Source: Hyphomicrobiales bacterium (GTDB lineage Bacteria; Pseudomonadota; Alphaproteobacteria; Rhizobiales; Rhizobiaceae). From it: a DNA stretch of 64,000 nucleotides. The stretch covers positions 62,001 through 126,000 of the forward strand of contig UCHD01000017.1 in assembly GCA_900472175.1 (NCBI GenBank), in the 5' to 3' direction. The notes beneath the pieces were generated by a model. That model saw only the letters and a list, made by a program, of their open reading frames with translations. It ran no database searches and was not told the DNA's origin. Shown in pieces: positions 34,455 through 44,103 of this stretch; within the stretch, counting starts at the first letter, position 1, and each line of letters starts with the position of its first letter. The translations under genes were made by a program, and so were the position numbers.

Positions 34455-36043
34455 CAGAGAGACTCCAGAAATGTGATCAGGGCTTGTCTATCGGCTTTTT
34501 CCAGCGCGGCAAACCGGTTGCGGGCTTTACTTGCTTCGCCGCCATGCCAGAGGATGGCTTCCGTCAGGTTACGGGCGCGACCATCGTGCAGGAAGAACGT
34601 GTGGCCGCTGACGGTCTTGGTCAGGCCGATGCCCCAGAGTGGCGGCGTGCGCCACTCGCTGCCGGATGCGACGCCAACGGGCTGACCGTCGGCCAGGCCT
34701 TCGCCCATGTCGTGCAGTAGAAAGTCGGAATAGGGCCAGATCAGCTGGAACGCATGCGCCTTGTTGGCGGCATCGCGGCGGGTGACGAATTTCGGCACAT
34801 GGCAGGAAGCGCAACCGGTGTCGTAAAACACTTTCTTGCCCGCCAGCGTCTCGGCAAAGCTCGCCTTTCGCCGTGCCGGAACCGCCAGGTTTTCCGAGTA
34901 GAATGTGATGAGGCCGAGAACGGGATCGGGCGCTTCCGTATCGCCAAGACGAGGCTGCACGCCATCCGCCATTGCCAGACAGGCCGTCTGCGCTGGTGTG
35001 CAATCGCCGTGATTGCGCCGAGCATCCGGCGACGAGATGCCGATATCGCCAGCCAGCGCGTCGGCTGCCTGCTGACGCACCGTAGGGCTCTGCGCTTTCC
35101 AGCCGAAACGGCCGAGTGCCAGCTTGCCGGATTGCGGATCGCGGACCACAGGGATTTTTCCGCGGATGCCGTCACCATCCGCGTCCTGCGGATCGGCATT
35201 GGCGATGATATCAGCCGGGTGAATGGCTTCGATCAGACCAAGGCCCGACATCACCTGCGTCACGCGCGGTGACAGCGTGGTCGCCGGGTCAAGCGGCCCG
35301 TAACCGGGTTTGTCGATGGAATATTGCGGCTTGCGCAGGGAAACGATTTCCCCGCCCGCCAGCGTCACCGGCATTTCCGTATAGCTGATCCGCATATGGC
35401 CCTCTGCTGGCAGGCCGGGAACGGCGCTGTCCTGCAATTGCTGGCCATAGACGGGATCGGGGAAATTCAGCACCTCATGCGCAGCGATCGCCGCCCGTTC
35501 GGCATCGGTCTTTGGCGCTCGGGCAAGGCGCAGGAACATCGACGTTGCGTCATCGGAGCCCTCCGGCGGATGACCGCGGCCGTCTTTCAGATGACAGGTC
35601 TGGCAGGCACGGGCATTGTAGAGCGGCCCCAGACCATCCGATGCCTGCGTCGAAGACGGAGAGGAGACCCAAAGCTTGCGGAACAGCGCATTGCCGAGCT
35701 TGAAGCTCTCTTCCTCGGCAAAGGTGATGTTGGCAGAGAATTGCGAGAGTATGTCCTGGTTGACGGACGCGATCGATGTGCCTGCCCCACCGGACATGGC
35801 TTCAAATTTTTCCGCCTTGGAAAAATCAGTCGCTGGCCGGGTGACTGCTTCGACACGGTTCTTGTCCAGCTCGGTTAAGTCGTCGCGGGCGGACGGGAGC
35901 GGGAATTGCTCTGCGCGGCCTTCCGTTCTGGCCTCCGGCTCCCCCGCCAGGATCGCACCACCAAAAACGGAAAAACCGCCTGCCGCTGTCAAAAACAGAA
36001 CGGCAGACGGCACTATCAGGCGTCGGGCAGGCCAAGCACGCAT
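34454..36043 (-). CDS. Di-haem oxidoreductase family protein (thiol oxidoreductase type)
   Basis: A 529-residue exported c-type cytochrome of the DHOR family. A signal-like N-terminus is rich in hydrophobic residues (LIVPSAVLFLTAAGGFSVFGGAIL). Two haem c sites are present, CQTCH (147-151) and CASCH (411-415). The insert DPQDADGDGIRGK (about 285-297) resembles a calcium-binding loop. The family is regularly linked to imelysin genes and is thought to take part in periplasmic redox chemistry of iron. Operon neighbours on both sides are imelysin genes. Confidence 0.9.
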   Translation of the reverse strand: MRAWPARRLIVPSAVLFLTAAGGFSVFGGAILAGEPEARTEGRAEQFPLPSARDDLTELDKNRVEAVTRPATDFSKAEKFEAMSGGAGTSIASVNQDILSQFSANITFAEEESFKLGNALFRKLWVSSPSSTQASDGLGPLYNARACQTCHLKDGRGHPPEGSDDATSMFLRLARAPKTDAERAAIAAHEVLNFPDPVYGQQLQDSAVPGLPAEGHMRISYTEMPVTLAGGEIVSLRKPQYSIDKPGYGPLDPATTLSPRVTQVMSGLGLIEAIHPADIIANADPQDADGDGIRGKIPVVRDPQSGKLALGRFGWKAQSPTVRQQAADALAGDIGISSPDARRNHGDCTPAQTACLAMADGVQPRLGDTEAPDPVLGLITFYSENLAVPARRKASFAETLAGKKVFYDTGCASCHVPKFVTRRDAANKAHAFQLIWPYSDFLLHDMGEGLADGQPVGVASGSEWRTPPLWGIGLTKTVSGHTFFLHDGRARNLTEAILWHGGEASKARNRFAALEKADRQALITFLESL

Positions 36044-36093
36044 TCAGAAAAAACCGGGCCGCTCACGAGAAGCGGCGGCCCGCCTTTGCTTTC

Positions 36094-37374
36094 TCATTGG
36101 AAGACAGCGTTAGGATTATCCAGGCTGTCGGAACCTTCAAGCTCGATCGTACCAAGCTCCAGCGATGCAATGACGCGCTCGACCGTCTTTGCCTGCGCAA
36201 CCAGGCCATCGATGGCAGCCTGAATGACGGCATTGCCCTCAGCGTTGCCTTCGCCGATCATCTGGTCGTACTTCTCGACTGTTTCGCCGCGCTTGGCCAT
36301 GGCCTGCATCGCGTTGATGGTGGCCGCCAGCTTTTCCTTCATTTCCTTGTCGAGCGCCGGATCCTTGGCGGCAACGAGTTCGGACAGCGACGGGCCGGTC
36401 ACCTTGGTGCCATCGACCTTGGTATATTCGCCGATATAGGCCGACTGGATACCGATCGCGTCATGAAGATGCGAGTTGTAGGTGTTGTCGGAGAAGCAAT
36501 CATGCTCTTCCTCCGGATCGTGCAGAAGCAGACCGAGCTTCATGCGCTCGCCGGCCAGTTCGCCATAGGAGAGCGAGCCCATGCCGGTCAGGATGGCACC
36601 GAGGCCAGCCTTGGGATCGGCTTCGACATTCTTGGTGGCAGCGCCATCCGGCGTCCAGTTGGCGACCATCTCCTTCAGGTCCGACACGAGCAGATCGCTG
36701 GCGGCCTTCAGATAGGCGGCACGGCGGTCGCAATTGCCGTTGGTGCAGGCCTTGGCGTCATAGTCGGTATACGGACGGTTGCCGGCACCCGGGCCGGTGC
36801 CGTTCAGGTCCTGACCCCAGAGCAGGAATTCGATGGCGTGGTAGCCAGTCGCCACGTTCGCCTCGATGCCACCGGCTTCCTGCAGGGTGCCTGCCAGAAA
36901 CTCTGGCGTAATGTTGGTCGCGTCAACATCCTTGCCGTCGATCTTGATCGTCTTGTTGGCAATGACATTGGCGGTGAACAGCGAATTCTCGTCGCTTTCC
37001 GTGCCATAGCTCGGGTCGACATAGTCGATCAGGCCTTCGTCCAGCGGCCAGGCGTTGACCTTGCCTTCCCATTCATCGACGATCGGGTTGCCGAAGCGAT
37101 AGACTTCGGTTTCCTGATAGGGGTTGCGAGCAGCGAGCCAAGCCTCGCGGGCGGCCTTCAGCGTCGCATCGCTCGGCGTGGCAATCAGTGCATCGACGGC
37201 CTTGTTCAGTGCTTCAGCGGTCGATAGCGCGTCCGAGAATTTTGCATGGGCGACATCGGCATAGTGCTTGACGACGGCGGCTGCGTCGGTGGCGGCCTGT
37301 GCCGGCTGCAGCGCAAGCATCGACGTTGCAGTGGCAAGCGCCAGCGCGGCGCTGCGAAGGAATGATTTGGTCAT
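36094..37374 (-). CDS. Imelysin family iron-regulated periplasmic protein (IrpA-like)
   Basis: A 426-residue exported protein. A signal peptide (MTKSFLRSAALALATATSMLALQPAQA) is followed by two imelysin repeats with the intact GYHAIE motif at residues 177-182 and FLLWGQDLNGTGPGAGNRPYTDY next to it. Family members are induced by iron limitation. GAGAGG upstream of the ATG at 37374 decides the start. First gene of the imelysin-DHOR-imelysin-like operon; a candidate Irr site lies about 150 bases upstream. Confidence 0.93.
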   Translation of the reverse strand: MTKSFLRSAALALATATSMLALQPAQAATDAAAVVKHYADVAHAKFSDALSTAEALNKAVDALIATPSDATLKAAREAWLAARNPYQETEVYRFGNPIVDEWEGKVNAWPLDEGLIDYVDPSYGTESDENSLFTANVIANKTIKIDGKDVDATNITPEFLAGTLQEAGGIEANVATGYHAIEFLLWGQDLNGTGPGAGNRPYTDYDAKACTNGNCDRRAAYLKAASDLLVSDLKEMVANWTPDGAATKNVEADPKAGLGAILTGMGSLSYGELAGERMKLGLLLHDPEEEHDCFSDNTYNSHLHDAIGIQSAYIGEYTKVDGTKVTGPSLSELVAAKDPALDKEMKEKLAATINAMQAMAKRGETVEKYDQMIGEGNAEGNAVIQAAIDGLVAQAKTVERVIASLELGTIELEGSDSLDNPNAVFQ

Positions 37375-37520
37375 GACCTCTCCTGGTATTGTCCGAATGA
37401 ATTCGGCGTTCCCCACCGCCCGGCTCCGCCGGTCACGCAAGCCGCGCGGCCCGATGGATGGACGTGGCTATTCAGCCCGGTTTTCATGAACCAAAATCAA
37501 ACTTGTGTCAAAGTGTATAG

Positions 37521-37537
37521 TTTAGAATGTTTTCAAT
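37521..37537. promoter_or_regulatory. Candidate Irr/ICE-type iron box
   Basis: TTTAGAATGTTTTCAAT contains an exact TTTAGAA half (37521-37527), then three bases and an imperfect second half TTTCAAT against the expected TTCTAAA. Downstream on the minus strand, a consensus -35 TTGACA (37510-37505) and a possible -10 CATGAA lie toward the imelysin start at 37374. This fits iron control of the imelysin operon but rests on one good half-site. Confidence 0.4.
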
Positions 37538-37603
37538 GTGGATGCGGCAGAAAAACCGCCGCAGGACCTGTTGTGAACCCTCGCTGAAGCGCCCTCAAGG
37601 CGC

Positions 37604-38893
37604 TCAGCTTTTGCGGCCCATCAGGCAGAAGAAGAAGCCGTCGGTATCCGTCGATGCCGGCGTCAGCGTCACGGTCTTCATGTCCGCGGACCAGGGCTGC
37701 CGCTTGTCGGTCCCAAACAGATCGGCCCAGGCGTCCGCGGCCGACAGGATTTCAAACTCGGGATTGTCCTCGCAGAACGCGTAGACCTGCGCCTCGTTTT
37801 CCTCCGGCAGAACCGAACAGGTCACGTAGATGAGATGGCCACCGGGGCGCACGAAGGCTGAGGCACCGGCCAGCGCTTCCTGCTGCTGGCCCAGCCGCTC
37901 TTCAAGATTCTTCTGCGTCAGCCGCCACTTGGTGTCCGGGCGGCGGCGCCAGGTGCCGGTGCCGGTGCACGGCGCATCGACCAGCACACGATCGAACTTT
38001 CCGGTAAACGGCTTCAAGCCCTCAAGGCGGTCGTGGACCTGCACATTGCGCGTTCCGGCGCGCTTCAGGCGCTCGATGATTGGGGCCAGGCGCTTGCGGT
38101 CGGTATCGTAGGCGTGGATCTGGCCCTTGTTGTGCATGGCTGCGGACATCGCCAGCGTCTTGCCACCACCACCGGCGCAATAATCGAGGATCTGGTCATT
38201 TTCCTTCGGCATGACCAGATCGGCAACGATCTGCGAGCCTTCGTCCTGAACCTCGAACCAGCCCTTTTCAAAGGAGATTTCGGCGGTGACGTTGGGCAGG
38301 CGCGACGCACCCTCGCCTGCCTTGACTCGGATGCCTTGCCGCGCAATCGCCGCCGGCTCGACGCCGCTGCGGTCCAGCGCCTTCAACACCTTGTCGCGCG
38401 TCGCCTTCAGCGTGTTGACGCGCAGGTCGAGCGCCGGACGGCCGGCCAGAGCCTGGGCCTCTTCCAGCCAGTCTTCATCGAAATTTTCTTCAAAGGACGG
38501 CTGCACCCATTCCGGGATATCGCCTTGGACATGCGGCGGCGCATCTTCGAGCTTGCGGCTAGCAAAGGCGGCAACCATTTCGGCAGTCAGGGGTTCTGGC
38601 GCAAACCTGTCGCCTTCCAGCTCTGCGGCCAACTGCTCTGGCGAAACGCCCCACTGACGGAACATCACGGCATGGCCGAGCGCGGTCGCGCTGTCGCTGT
38701 CCATCAGATAGGCGTGGGAAAGTTTCATGCGCAGCGCGTCATAGACGATATTGCCGATCGCGGCGCGGTCGCCGGACCCGGCAAACCGATGGGCCAGCCC
38801 CCAATCCTTGAGGGCATCGGCCACGGGACGCTTGCGCGTTTCGATATCGGCAAGAACCTCAATGGCTCCGGCGAGCCTGCCACCCAGTCGCAT
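37604..38893 (-). CDS. RsmB/NOP family SAM-dependent rRNA (cytosine-5) methyltransferase
   Basis: A 429-residue RNA m5C methyltransferase. An NusB-like N-terminal helical part (about 1-140) precedes a Rossmann domain. ILDYCAGGGGKTLAMSA is the SAM site, VLVDAPCTGTGTWRRRPDTKW supplies one catalytic cysteine, and YVTCSVLPEENEAQV the other. The layout fits RsmB (16S rRNA C967) or a related NOP2/Sun protein; the exact target base cannot be fixed from sequence. Confidence 0.92.
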   Translation of the reverse strand: MRLGGRLAGAIEVLADIETRKRPVADALKDWGLAHRFAGSGDRAAIGNIVYDALRMKLSHAYLMDSDSATALGHAVMFRQWGVSPEQLAAELEGDRFAPEPLTAEMVAAFASRKLEDAPPHVQGDIPEWVQPSFEENFDEDWLEEAQALAGRPALDLRVNTLKATRDKVLKALDRSGVEPAAIARQGIRVKAGEGASRLPNVTAEISFEKGWFEVQDEGSQIVADLVMPKENDQILDYCAGGGGKTLAMSAAMHNKGQIHAYDTDRKRLAPIIERLKRAGTRNVQVHDRLEGLKPFTGKFDRVLVDAPCTGTGTWRRRPDTKWRLTQKNLEERLGQQQEALAGASAFVRPGGHLIYVTCSVLPEENEAQVYAFCEDNPEFEILSAADAWADLFGTDKRQPWSADMKTVTLTPASTDTDGFFFCLMGRKS

Positions 38894-39080
38894 CTTTCAA
38901 ACTCCATTTTCCGCCGTGGTAGCGGTGATGGCCGTCAAGAGCAAGCCGGGAGGTGCTTGCGTGTGACGAATGCTGACCAGATGGGAGGCTATGGTCATTA
39001 CCGGAAGGCGAAATCCTTGCCCGGATGACCCGTATCAAATCCATCCGGAACAATTCCCGGACAGGCGTGTTGTTCTGCCG

Positions 39081-39473
39081 TCAGCCGACGACGCGATAAC
39101 AGATGCTGGCGGTGCCGGAGTTGATCATGCCGATATGGGAAGCGGCGGCCTTGGAGAGATCGAGCACACGGCCGCGAATGAAGGGGCCACGGTCATTGAT
39201 GCGAACGACGACGGTCTTGCCATTGCGCTTGTTGGTGACGGCAACCTTGGTGCCGAACTTGAGATTGCGGTGCGCGGCGGTGAGGTAAGATGCATTCATC
39301 CGCTCGCCTGACGCTGTGCGCGACGTCAGGGCGTACCAAGATGCCCCACCGCAATTACCAGCCTTGGCCGGAATAGCCTTTGCCTGACCAGGTGCAGCCT
39401 GGCTTGGTGTCACTGCAGTAAAAGTTGCCCCCAAGGCAAAAGCTGCAGCAAGAGCAGCAGACGTGATCTTCAT
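39081..39473 (-). CDS. RlpA-like septal ring/double-psi beta-barrel lipoprotein family protein
   Basis: A 130-residue exported protein. The signal peptide ([26 protein letters not shown]) is followed by a small RlpA-like double-psi beta-barrel. Conserved segments are [57 protein letters not shown] with the catalytic-like aspartate, and a C-terminal ICYRVVG. No lipobox cysteine and no SPOR domain are seen, unlike full RlpA. The ATG at 39473 is preferred over a TTG at 39482. Likely binds or cleaves peptidoglycan. Confidence 0.87.
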   Translation of the reverse strand: MKITSAALAAAFALGATFTAVTPSQAAPGQAKAIPAKAGNCGGASWYALTSRTASGERMNASYLTAAHRNLKFGTKVAVTNKRNGKTVVVRINDRGPFIRGRVLDLSKAAASHIGMINSGTASICYRVVG

Positions 39474-39940
39474 CTTGATCAAACAGATGACCCCTTCGCT
39501 TGAAATTTAGTTAAGTCTTACGAAGGCTTGGGTTTTCATGGGGAAAAATGGCGAAAACGTGCTTCAACCTTTAACGTTGCATTAGGAAATATTACCAATC
39601 TCCGAAAAATTAAAATTACGAAATTTTGAAATTCTGTCACAAAGCTGCAGAAGTGCTTTGGATTCAGGCGTTAGTCTGCCAAAGGCCGTTCACATCGGCG
39701 TGAACATCTATCGGTTCAAGAAAAAGGATTCAATTTTTTGAAATTTGCCAAATCCGGCTGATTTTGAAGCTAGAGAATCCAGTATTCCCGTTATAGGTGT
39801 ACAAAAATGGCAGCACTACGGAGATATTCTTGTCATTTTCCTAGACCAAACGGTCATGGATACAACGATATTTGGCCACAATTCATCTGGTCTATCAGAG
39901 ACAGATCATAGACTATCCGAACTGCCTTTTACTTGAAATA
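39474..39940. other. AT-rich intergenic region upstream of the RlpA-like gene
   Basis: These 467 bases precede the RlpA-like gene on its strand and follow the SDR-like gene. They are AT-rich, especially 39530-39660, and should hold the minus-strand promoter of the RlpA-like gene. A 63-codon plus-strand frame at 39745-39936 has no ribosome-binding site or recognisable sequence and is not called. No RNA gene was seen. Confidence 0.5.
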
Positions 39941-40813
39941 TCAGCCGCGCCAATGGCCGTTACTCCACAATTCCGCTAGCGAAATCCGATAGTCTGGGAA
40001 GCGGAAGACGAATCCGAGATCACGCAGCCGTGTATTGGAAACACGCTTGTTCTCTCCATAGAAAGACCGCGCCATCGGTGAAAGCTCGGCGGTTTCAAAG
40101 GGCATCTCCGGCGGCGGCTCAACGCCCATCAGGCGGGCGGCTTCGGCGACAATATCCTGCGGCGGCGCCGGCTCGTGATCCGTGACATTATAGATGCCGC
40201 CAATCGAACGGCCGGAGAGAAAGACGGCAGAGCCGGCAATATCCTCGACACGGATGCGGTTGAAGACCTGATTGGCCTTGATCAGGCGGCGCGCGGTTCC
40301 AGCGGCAAGATTGCAGAAAGCATTACGGCCGGGCCCATAGATACCGGAGAGCCGCAACACCGCGACGGGTATATTGGCGGCCTCACCGAATGCCAGCCAC
40401 GCCTGTTCAGCAGCAACCCGCTCGACGGACCGGGCGGAGACCGGTTCCAGCGATGCCTCCTCCGTCACCCAGGCGCCGCCATGATCGCCGTAGACGCCAA
40501 CCGTCGAGAGATAGGCTGCCCATTGCAGGTTCGGCATCAGGCCTGCAAGCGGCGGTGCGCTGGGACGCATCACCGGATCGCCATCCCGGCCGGGGGCGAT
40601 CGACTGGATGAGATGCGTCGTCTGCTTCATGACGTCAGCAAGTTCCGGCGAGATCGTCACACCGTCATAGACAAGCGCATCGATACCTTGCGCGCTGAGC
40701 GCTGCAAGCTTGTCTTCAGACCGTGTCGTTCCCGTGACCGATTGCGCCAACGGCAAGAAGGCCCTGGCAATCGCCGAGCCGGAAAACCCGGCACCCAAGA
40801 TCAAGACACGCAT
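39941..40813 (-). CDS. SDR-like NAD(P)-dependent epimerase/reductase (YeeZ-like)
   Basis: A 290-residue Rossmann-fold protein opening MRVLILGAGFSGSAIARAF, an atypical short-chain dehydrogenase of the extended type. It contains YLSTVGVYGDHGGAWVTEE, in which the S-T-V-G-V-Y-G stretch resembles nucleoside-diphosphate-sugar epimerases. The usual YxxxK is not obvious. AGGAGG precedes the ATG, which shares its first base with the queG stop (TGATG), so the two are translationally coupled. Substrate unknown. Confidence 0.83.
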   Translation of the reverse strand: MRVLILGAGFSGSAIARAFLPLAQSVTGTTRSEDKLAALSAQGIDALVYDGVTISPELADVMKQTTHLIQSIAPGRDGDPVMRPSAPPLAGLMPNLQWAAYLSTVGVYGDHGGAWVTEEASLEPVSARSVERVAAEQAWLAFGEAANIPVAVLRLSGIYGPGRNAFCNLAAGTARRLIKANQVFNRIRVEDIAGSAVFLSGRSIGGIYNVTDHEPAPPQDIVAEAARLMGVEPPPEMPFETAELSPMARSFYGENKRVSNTRLRDLGFVFRFPDYRISLAELWSNGHWRG

Positions 40814-41973
40814 CAGACACCTCCTGCCAGTTTCCATTCGGCGAGAACCTCGGGATCAGTCTCGCCCTGCCGTCTTGCCGCAAAATCAGAGAAATCACCA
40901 GCCGTCATCAACCGCGACAGCGCCCAGACCGCCATGCCCCGCACCGCCGCCGAGGGATCTCCAGACAGAGTGCGACAGAGATCGACCAAGCCCGTCTCCC
41001 CCGAGTTTCCAGCAGCAATCAGACAGTTGCGGACAAACCGGTCACGACCGATACGCTTGACCGGCGAGCCGGAAAAGAACGTGCGAAAGGTGGGATCATC
41101 GAGCGTCAGCAGAAACGACAGCGGCGGCTCCCTCAGATCCTCGCGCGCCTTCAGTTTCATCTCGGAAGCAGCGGCGGCAAACTTGTTCCACGGACAGGCC
41201 GACAGGCAATCGTCGCAGCCGTAGATGCGATTGCCGATCCGAGGGCGAATGGCGGGATCGATCGGGCCTTTGTGCTCGATCGTCAGGTAGGAAATGCAGC
41301 GGCGCGCATCGATCCGGTAGGGTGCCGGAAACGCGTCCGTCGGGCAGGCGTCGAGGCAGGCGCGGCAGGAACCGCAATGGTCACGCTCCGGCGTATCGAT
41401 CGAAAGATCGGCGGTGGTGAACAGGCTGCCGAGAAATAGCCACGAGCCGAATTCGCGGCTGACGAGATTGGTGTGCTTACCCTGCCAGCCAAGACCTGCC
41501 TGCTCGGCGAGCGGCTTTTCCATCACAGGTGCCGTATCGACAAAGACCTTGACGTCCTCGCCGGCCCGCGCGGCAAAACGGGTCGCGACTTCTTTCAGCT
41601 TGCCCTTGATCACATCGTGGTAATCGCGGTTGCGGGCATAGACGGAGATGGCGCCGCGTTCCGGCTTATCGAGGGTGGAGCGCGGGTCTTCGTCCGGCCC
41701 GTAATTCATGCCGAACAAGACGACGGAGCGTACGTCGCTCCAGAGCACGCGGGGATCAGCCCGGCGATCGGCCGTTTCTGCCATCCAGTCCATCGTGCCG
41801 TGATAGCCTTCGGCGAGGAAATCGGCGAGACGTTCCGGCGCCTGCGGAATGGAATCGGGCAGCGTCACCCGGCAGACATCGAAACCCTTGTCGCGGGCTT
41901 CGTCCTTTAGGAAGCTGGTCAGCGTCCGGCGCCGCTTGTCATGCTTCTCCTCCAGGAGCGCATTGCCGGGCAC
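40813..41973 (-). CDS. queG: Epoxyqueuosine reductase QueG
   Basis: The 386-residue cobalamin- and iron-sulfur-dependent enzyme carries out the last step of queuosine formation in tRNA. It has an N-terminal reductase core (VLFGMNYGPDEDP, NLVSREFGSWLFLG). Two 4Fe-4S clusters follow, CGSCRACLDACP and CDDCLSACPW, then a HEAT-like C-terminal part (RNCLIAAGNSGETGLVDLC). GTG start at 41973 with AGGAG eight bases upstream. Coupled to the SDR-like gene; the GST gene precedes it by 11 bases. Confidence 0.95.
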   Translation of the reverse strand: MPGNALLEEKHDKRRRTLTSFLKDEARDKGFDVCRVTLPDSIPQAPERLADFLAEGYHGTMDWMAETADRRADPRVLWSDVRSVVLFGMNYGPDEDPRSTLDKPERGAISVYARNRDYHDVIKGKLKEVATRFAARAGEDVKVFVDTAPVMEKPLAEQAGLGWQGKHTNLVSREFGSWLFLGSLFTTADLSIDTPERDHCGSCRACLDACPTDAFPAPYRIDARRCISYLTIEHKGPIDPAIRPRIGNRIYGCDDCLSACPWNKFAAAASEMKLKAREDLREPPLSFLLTLDDPTFRTFFSGSPVKRIGRDRFVRNCLIAAGNSGETGLVDLCRTLSGDPSAAVRGMAVWALSRLMTAGDFSDFAARRQGETDPEVLAEWKLAGGV

Positions 41974-41984
41974 GGAACCGCTCC

Positions 41985-42677
41985 TTAAAAATCGAGGTCG
42001 GCGTAATGGGAAACAGGCGTGACACCACGCACACGCTCGGCCAGCAGCGGACGGAACGACGGACGCGACTTCAGGCGCTGGTACCAGTCCTTGACGGCCG
42101 GGACTTCCGACCAGTCGATCTCACCGAGATAATCCAGTACCGAGACGGCAGCCGCAGCGGCCAGATCGGCATAGGACAGCCGGTCACCGGCCAGATAGGT
42201 TCGCGAGCCCGCGAGCCATCCCAGATATTTTAGGTGCTGGCGGATATTCGAACGCGACGTGCGCAGCATCTTCGAGTCCGGGGCACCGCCGCCCTGATCC
42301 GGCGTCATCTGAAGCTTGAAGATACGCTCGCGAACCAGAGGCCGCGTCACGTCCGCTTCCATCTTCTGCAAGAACCACTCGACCAGGCGGCGGATTTCAG
42401 CGCGCTGGAAGGGATCTTCAGCGAGCAGCCGCCGGTCGCGCTTCAAGACGCCGTTGGTCTCGTCGAGATATTCCGAAATCACCATCGCCCCACAGAGCGC
42501 CCGCATGCTGTCATCGACATAAACCGGCAATGTGCCAGCCGGATTGAGCGTCAGGAAATCCCGCCGCTTTTCCCAGGGCTGCTCTTCTGCCAGTTCCGTC
42601 TGATAGCCATATTCGGACAGGATCAGGCGGACGAACCGGGAGGATGTGGACATCGGGTGGTGATAAAGTGTCGGCAT
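41985..42677 (-). CDS. Glutathione S-transferase family protein
   Basis: A 230-residue GST. The thioredoxin-fold N-terminus shows HHPMSTSSRFVRLILSEYGYQTELAEEQPW with the likely serine for glutathione activation, and NPAGTLPVYVDD with the cis-proline. A helical C-terminal domain follows with LSYADLAAAAAVSVLDYLGEI. Length is typical. It lies upstream of queG on the same strand. Its substrate is unknown; the sequence differs from the GST at 11.7 kb. Confidence 0.9.
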   Translation of the reverse strand: MPTLYHHPMSTSSRFVRLILSEYGYQTELAEEQPWEKRRDFLTLNPAGTLPVYVDDSMRALCGAMVISEYLDETNGVLKRDRRLLAEDPFQRAEIRRLVEWFLQKMEADVTRPLVRERIFKLQMTPDQGGGAPDSKMLRTSRSNIRQHLKYLGWLAGSRTYLAGDRLSYADLAAAAAVSVLDYLGEIDWSEVPAVKDWYQRLKSRPSFRPLLAERVRGVTPVSHYADLDF

Positions 42678-42855
42678 AAGCTATCGGATTTCGTCAGTTC
42701 GGTTGGGAGGGGATGGGTTTGCCGTGGCGGTTTCGTCTGGCCACGGTGTGTTAGAAAAAGCTATAGGAACTTGCTGCCGCAAACACAAGCGAATCAGCCA
42801 ATGCCCTTCATTGGCCCCAGAGCCTAACCTCCAATGCTTCAGGGAAGCTTAATTC

Positions 42856-43662
42856 ATGGCCGATCAATCGATCATCAGTGCGCTTATCCTTGGCCTTATC
42901 GAAGGCCTGACCGAATTCATTCCGGTATCGTCTACCGCCCATGTCCTGCTCGCCGGACATTTCCTTGGCTTCAAGTCCCCCGGCAATACTTTTGCCGTCC
43001 TCATTCAGCTCGGTGCGATCCTCGCCATCCTGCTGGTCTATTTCCAGCGGCTGCTCTCCATCGCGCTGGCCCTGCCCAACAGCGCCAAGGCAAGGCGGTT
43101 CGTGCTGTCGATCCTGCTCGCCTTCCTGCCGGCAGCCGTGATCGGTGCCATCGCACATGACTTCATCAAGACCGTCCTGTTCGAAACACCGATGCTGATC
43201 TGCGTCGTGCTGATCATCGGCGGCGTCATTCTCTATGCGATCGATCGCATGCCTCTGAAGCCGATATATCGCGATGTCATGGATTATCCACCCTCGCTCG
43301 CCTTCAAGATCGGCCTGTTCCAGTGCCTGGCAATGATCCCGGGAACCTCCCGCTCGGGCGCCACCATCGCCGGAGCCCTGCTGATGGGAACCGACAAGCG
43401 CTCCGCTGCGGAATTTTCGTTCTTCCTGGCGATGCCGACGATGCTCGGCGCCTTCACGCTTGATCTCTACAAGAACCGGGCCGCGCTCGACTTCAACGAT
43501 GCGACACTGATCGCTGTCGGCTTCATCGCCGCCTTCGTCTCCGCACTGCTGGTGGTGCGTTCGCTCTTGAACTTCGTCTCCAGCCGCGGGTTTGCACCGT
43601 TTGCCATCTGGCGCATTCTCGTCGGCACGGCCGGCCTCATCGGCCTCTGGCTGTTCGGCTAA
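42856..43662 (+). CDS. uppP: Undecaprenyl-diphosphatase UppP (BacA)
   Basis: A 268-residue membrane phosphatase recycling the lipid carrier of cell-wall synthesis. The signatures are [18 protein letters not shown] (E and S/T-rich, residues about 12-29) and [19 protein letters not shown] (about 163-181). Eight predicted membrane helices. AGGGAAG precedes the ATG. Single gene on the plus strand, converging with a small secreted-protein gene; overexpression in other species confers bacitracin resistance. Confidence 0.96.
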   Translation: MADQSIISALILGLIEGLTEFIPVSSTAHVLLAGHFLGFKSPGNTFAVLIQLGAILAILLVYFQRLLSIALALPNSAKARRFVLSILLAFLPAAVIGAIAHDFIKTVLFETPMLICVVLIIGGVILYAIDRMPLKPIYRDVMDYPPSLAFKIGLFQCLAMIPGTSRSGATIAGALLMGTDKRSAAEFSFFLAMPTMLGAFTLDLYKNRAALDFNDATLIAVGFIAAFVSALLVVRSLLNFVSSRGFAPFAIWRILVGTAGLIGLWLFG

Positions 43663-43668
43663 GCCAAT

Positions 43669-43707
43669 AAAAAACCGCATGCACCTCAATGAAGAGAGTG
43701 CATGCGG
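43669..43707 (-). terminator. Intrinsic terminator of the small secreted-protein gene
   Basis: Read on the minus strand, a perfect 10-base stem (CCGCATGCAC with GTGCATGCGG, 43698-43707 and 43675-43684) with a 13-base loop is followed by TTTTTT at 43674-43669. It lies 49 bases after the stop of the small gene at 43757, and could also end uppP transcripts less efficiently. Confidence 0.8.
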
Positions 43708-43756
43708 TCCCTGGCCCCCGCCATAGTCTGTGCCGCCCTCGTAAGGGCGGAAACTG

Positions 43757-43921
43757 TTATTCGCCGGCGAGCGCGCCGATCGACGCTGTCGTGCAAGGAT
43801 CGACGCCATAGGCTGGTGCGCAGCTGCCATGATTGCTGGCGACCGTCTTCGGCGCAGCGAAGGATCCAGCCAGGATAATAAGTGCCGCGCACGCAAAGAA
43901 AATCGCGATCGACTTGCCCAT
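43757..43921 (-). CDS. Small exported hypothetical protein, 54 residues
   Basis: A 54-residue protein, MGKSIAIFFACAALIILAGSFA and onward, with a Sec-type signal or a single membrane segment and a short mature part containing two cysteines (SCAPAYGVDPC) that may form a disulfide. It has a plausible upstream Shine-Dalgarno (GAGAGGC near 43933) and an intrinsic terminator downstream, which support a real gene. The frame is open further upstream without a signal-like sequence. Function unknown. Confidence 0.6.
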   Translation of the reverse strand: MGKSIAIFFACAALIILAGSFAAPKTVASNHGSCAPAYGVDPCTTASIGALAGE

Positions 43922-44103
43922 AAAAAATGTGCCTCTCAAGGTGATGTGACGGCGCCGGTTGTTCCTTGGGTGAACGATGCGGCGCGGCTGCTGTGTATGT
44001 GCTGGAACTGTCGTTATCAATATCGATACATGTTGAATCGACGGTAAAGACCAATCGCTTTTTTAAGTGAGGCAGAACTGCAACGTTTTATTCTGCGACG
44101 GTC

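Noticed and set aside
39745..39936. Open frame of 63 codons on the plus strand
   Set aside because: Lies in an AT-rich region without a ribosome-binding site; sequence not recognised and codon use unlike neighbours.
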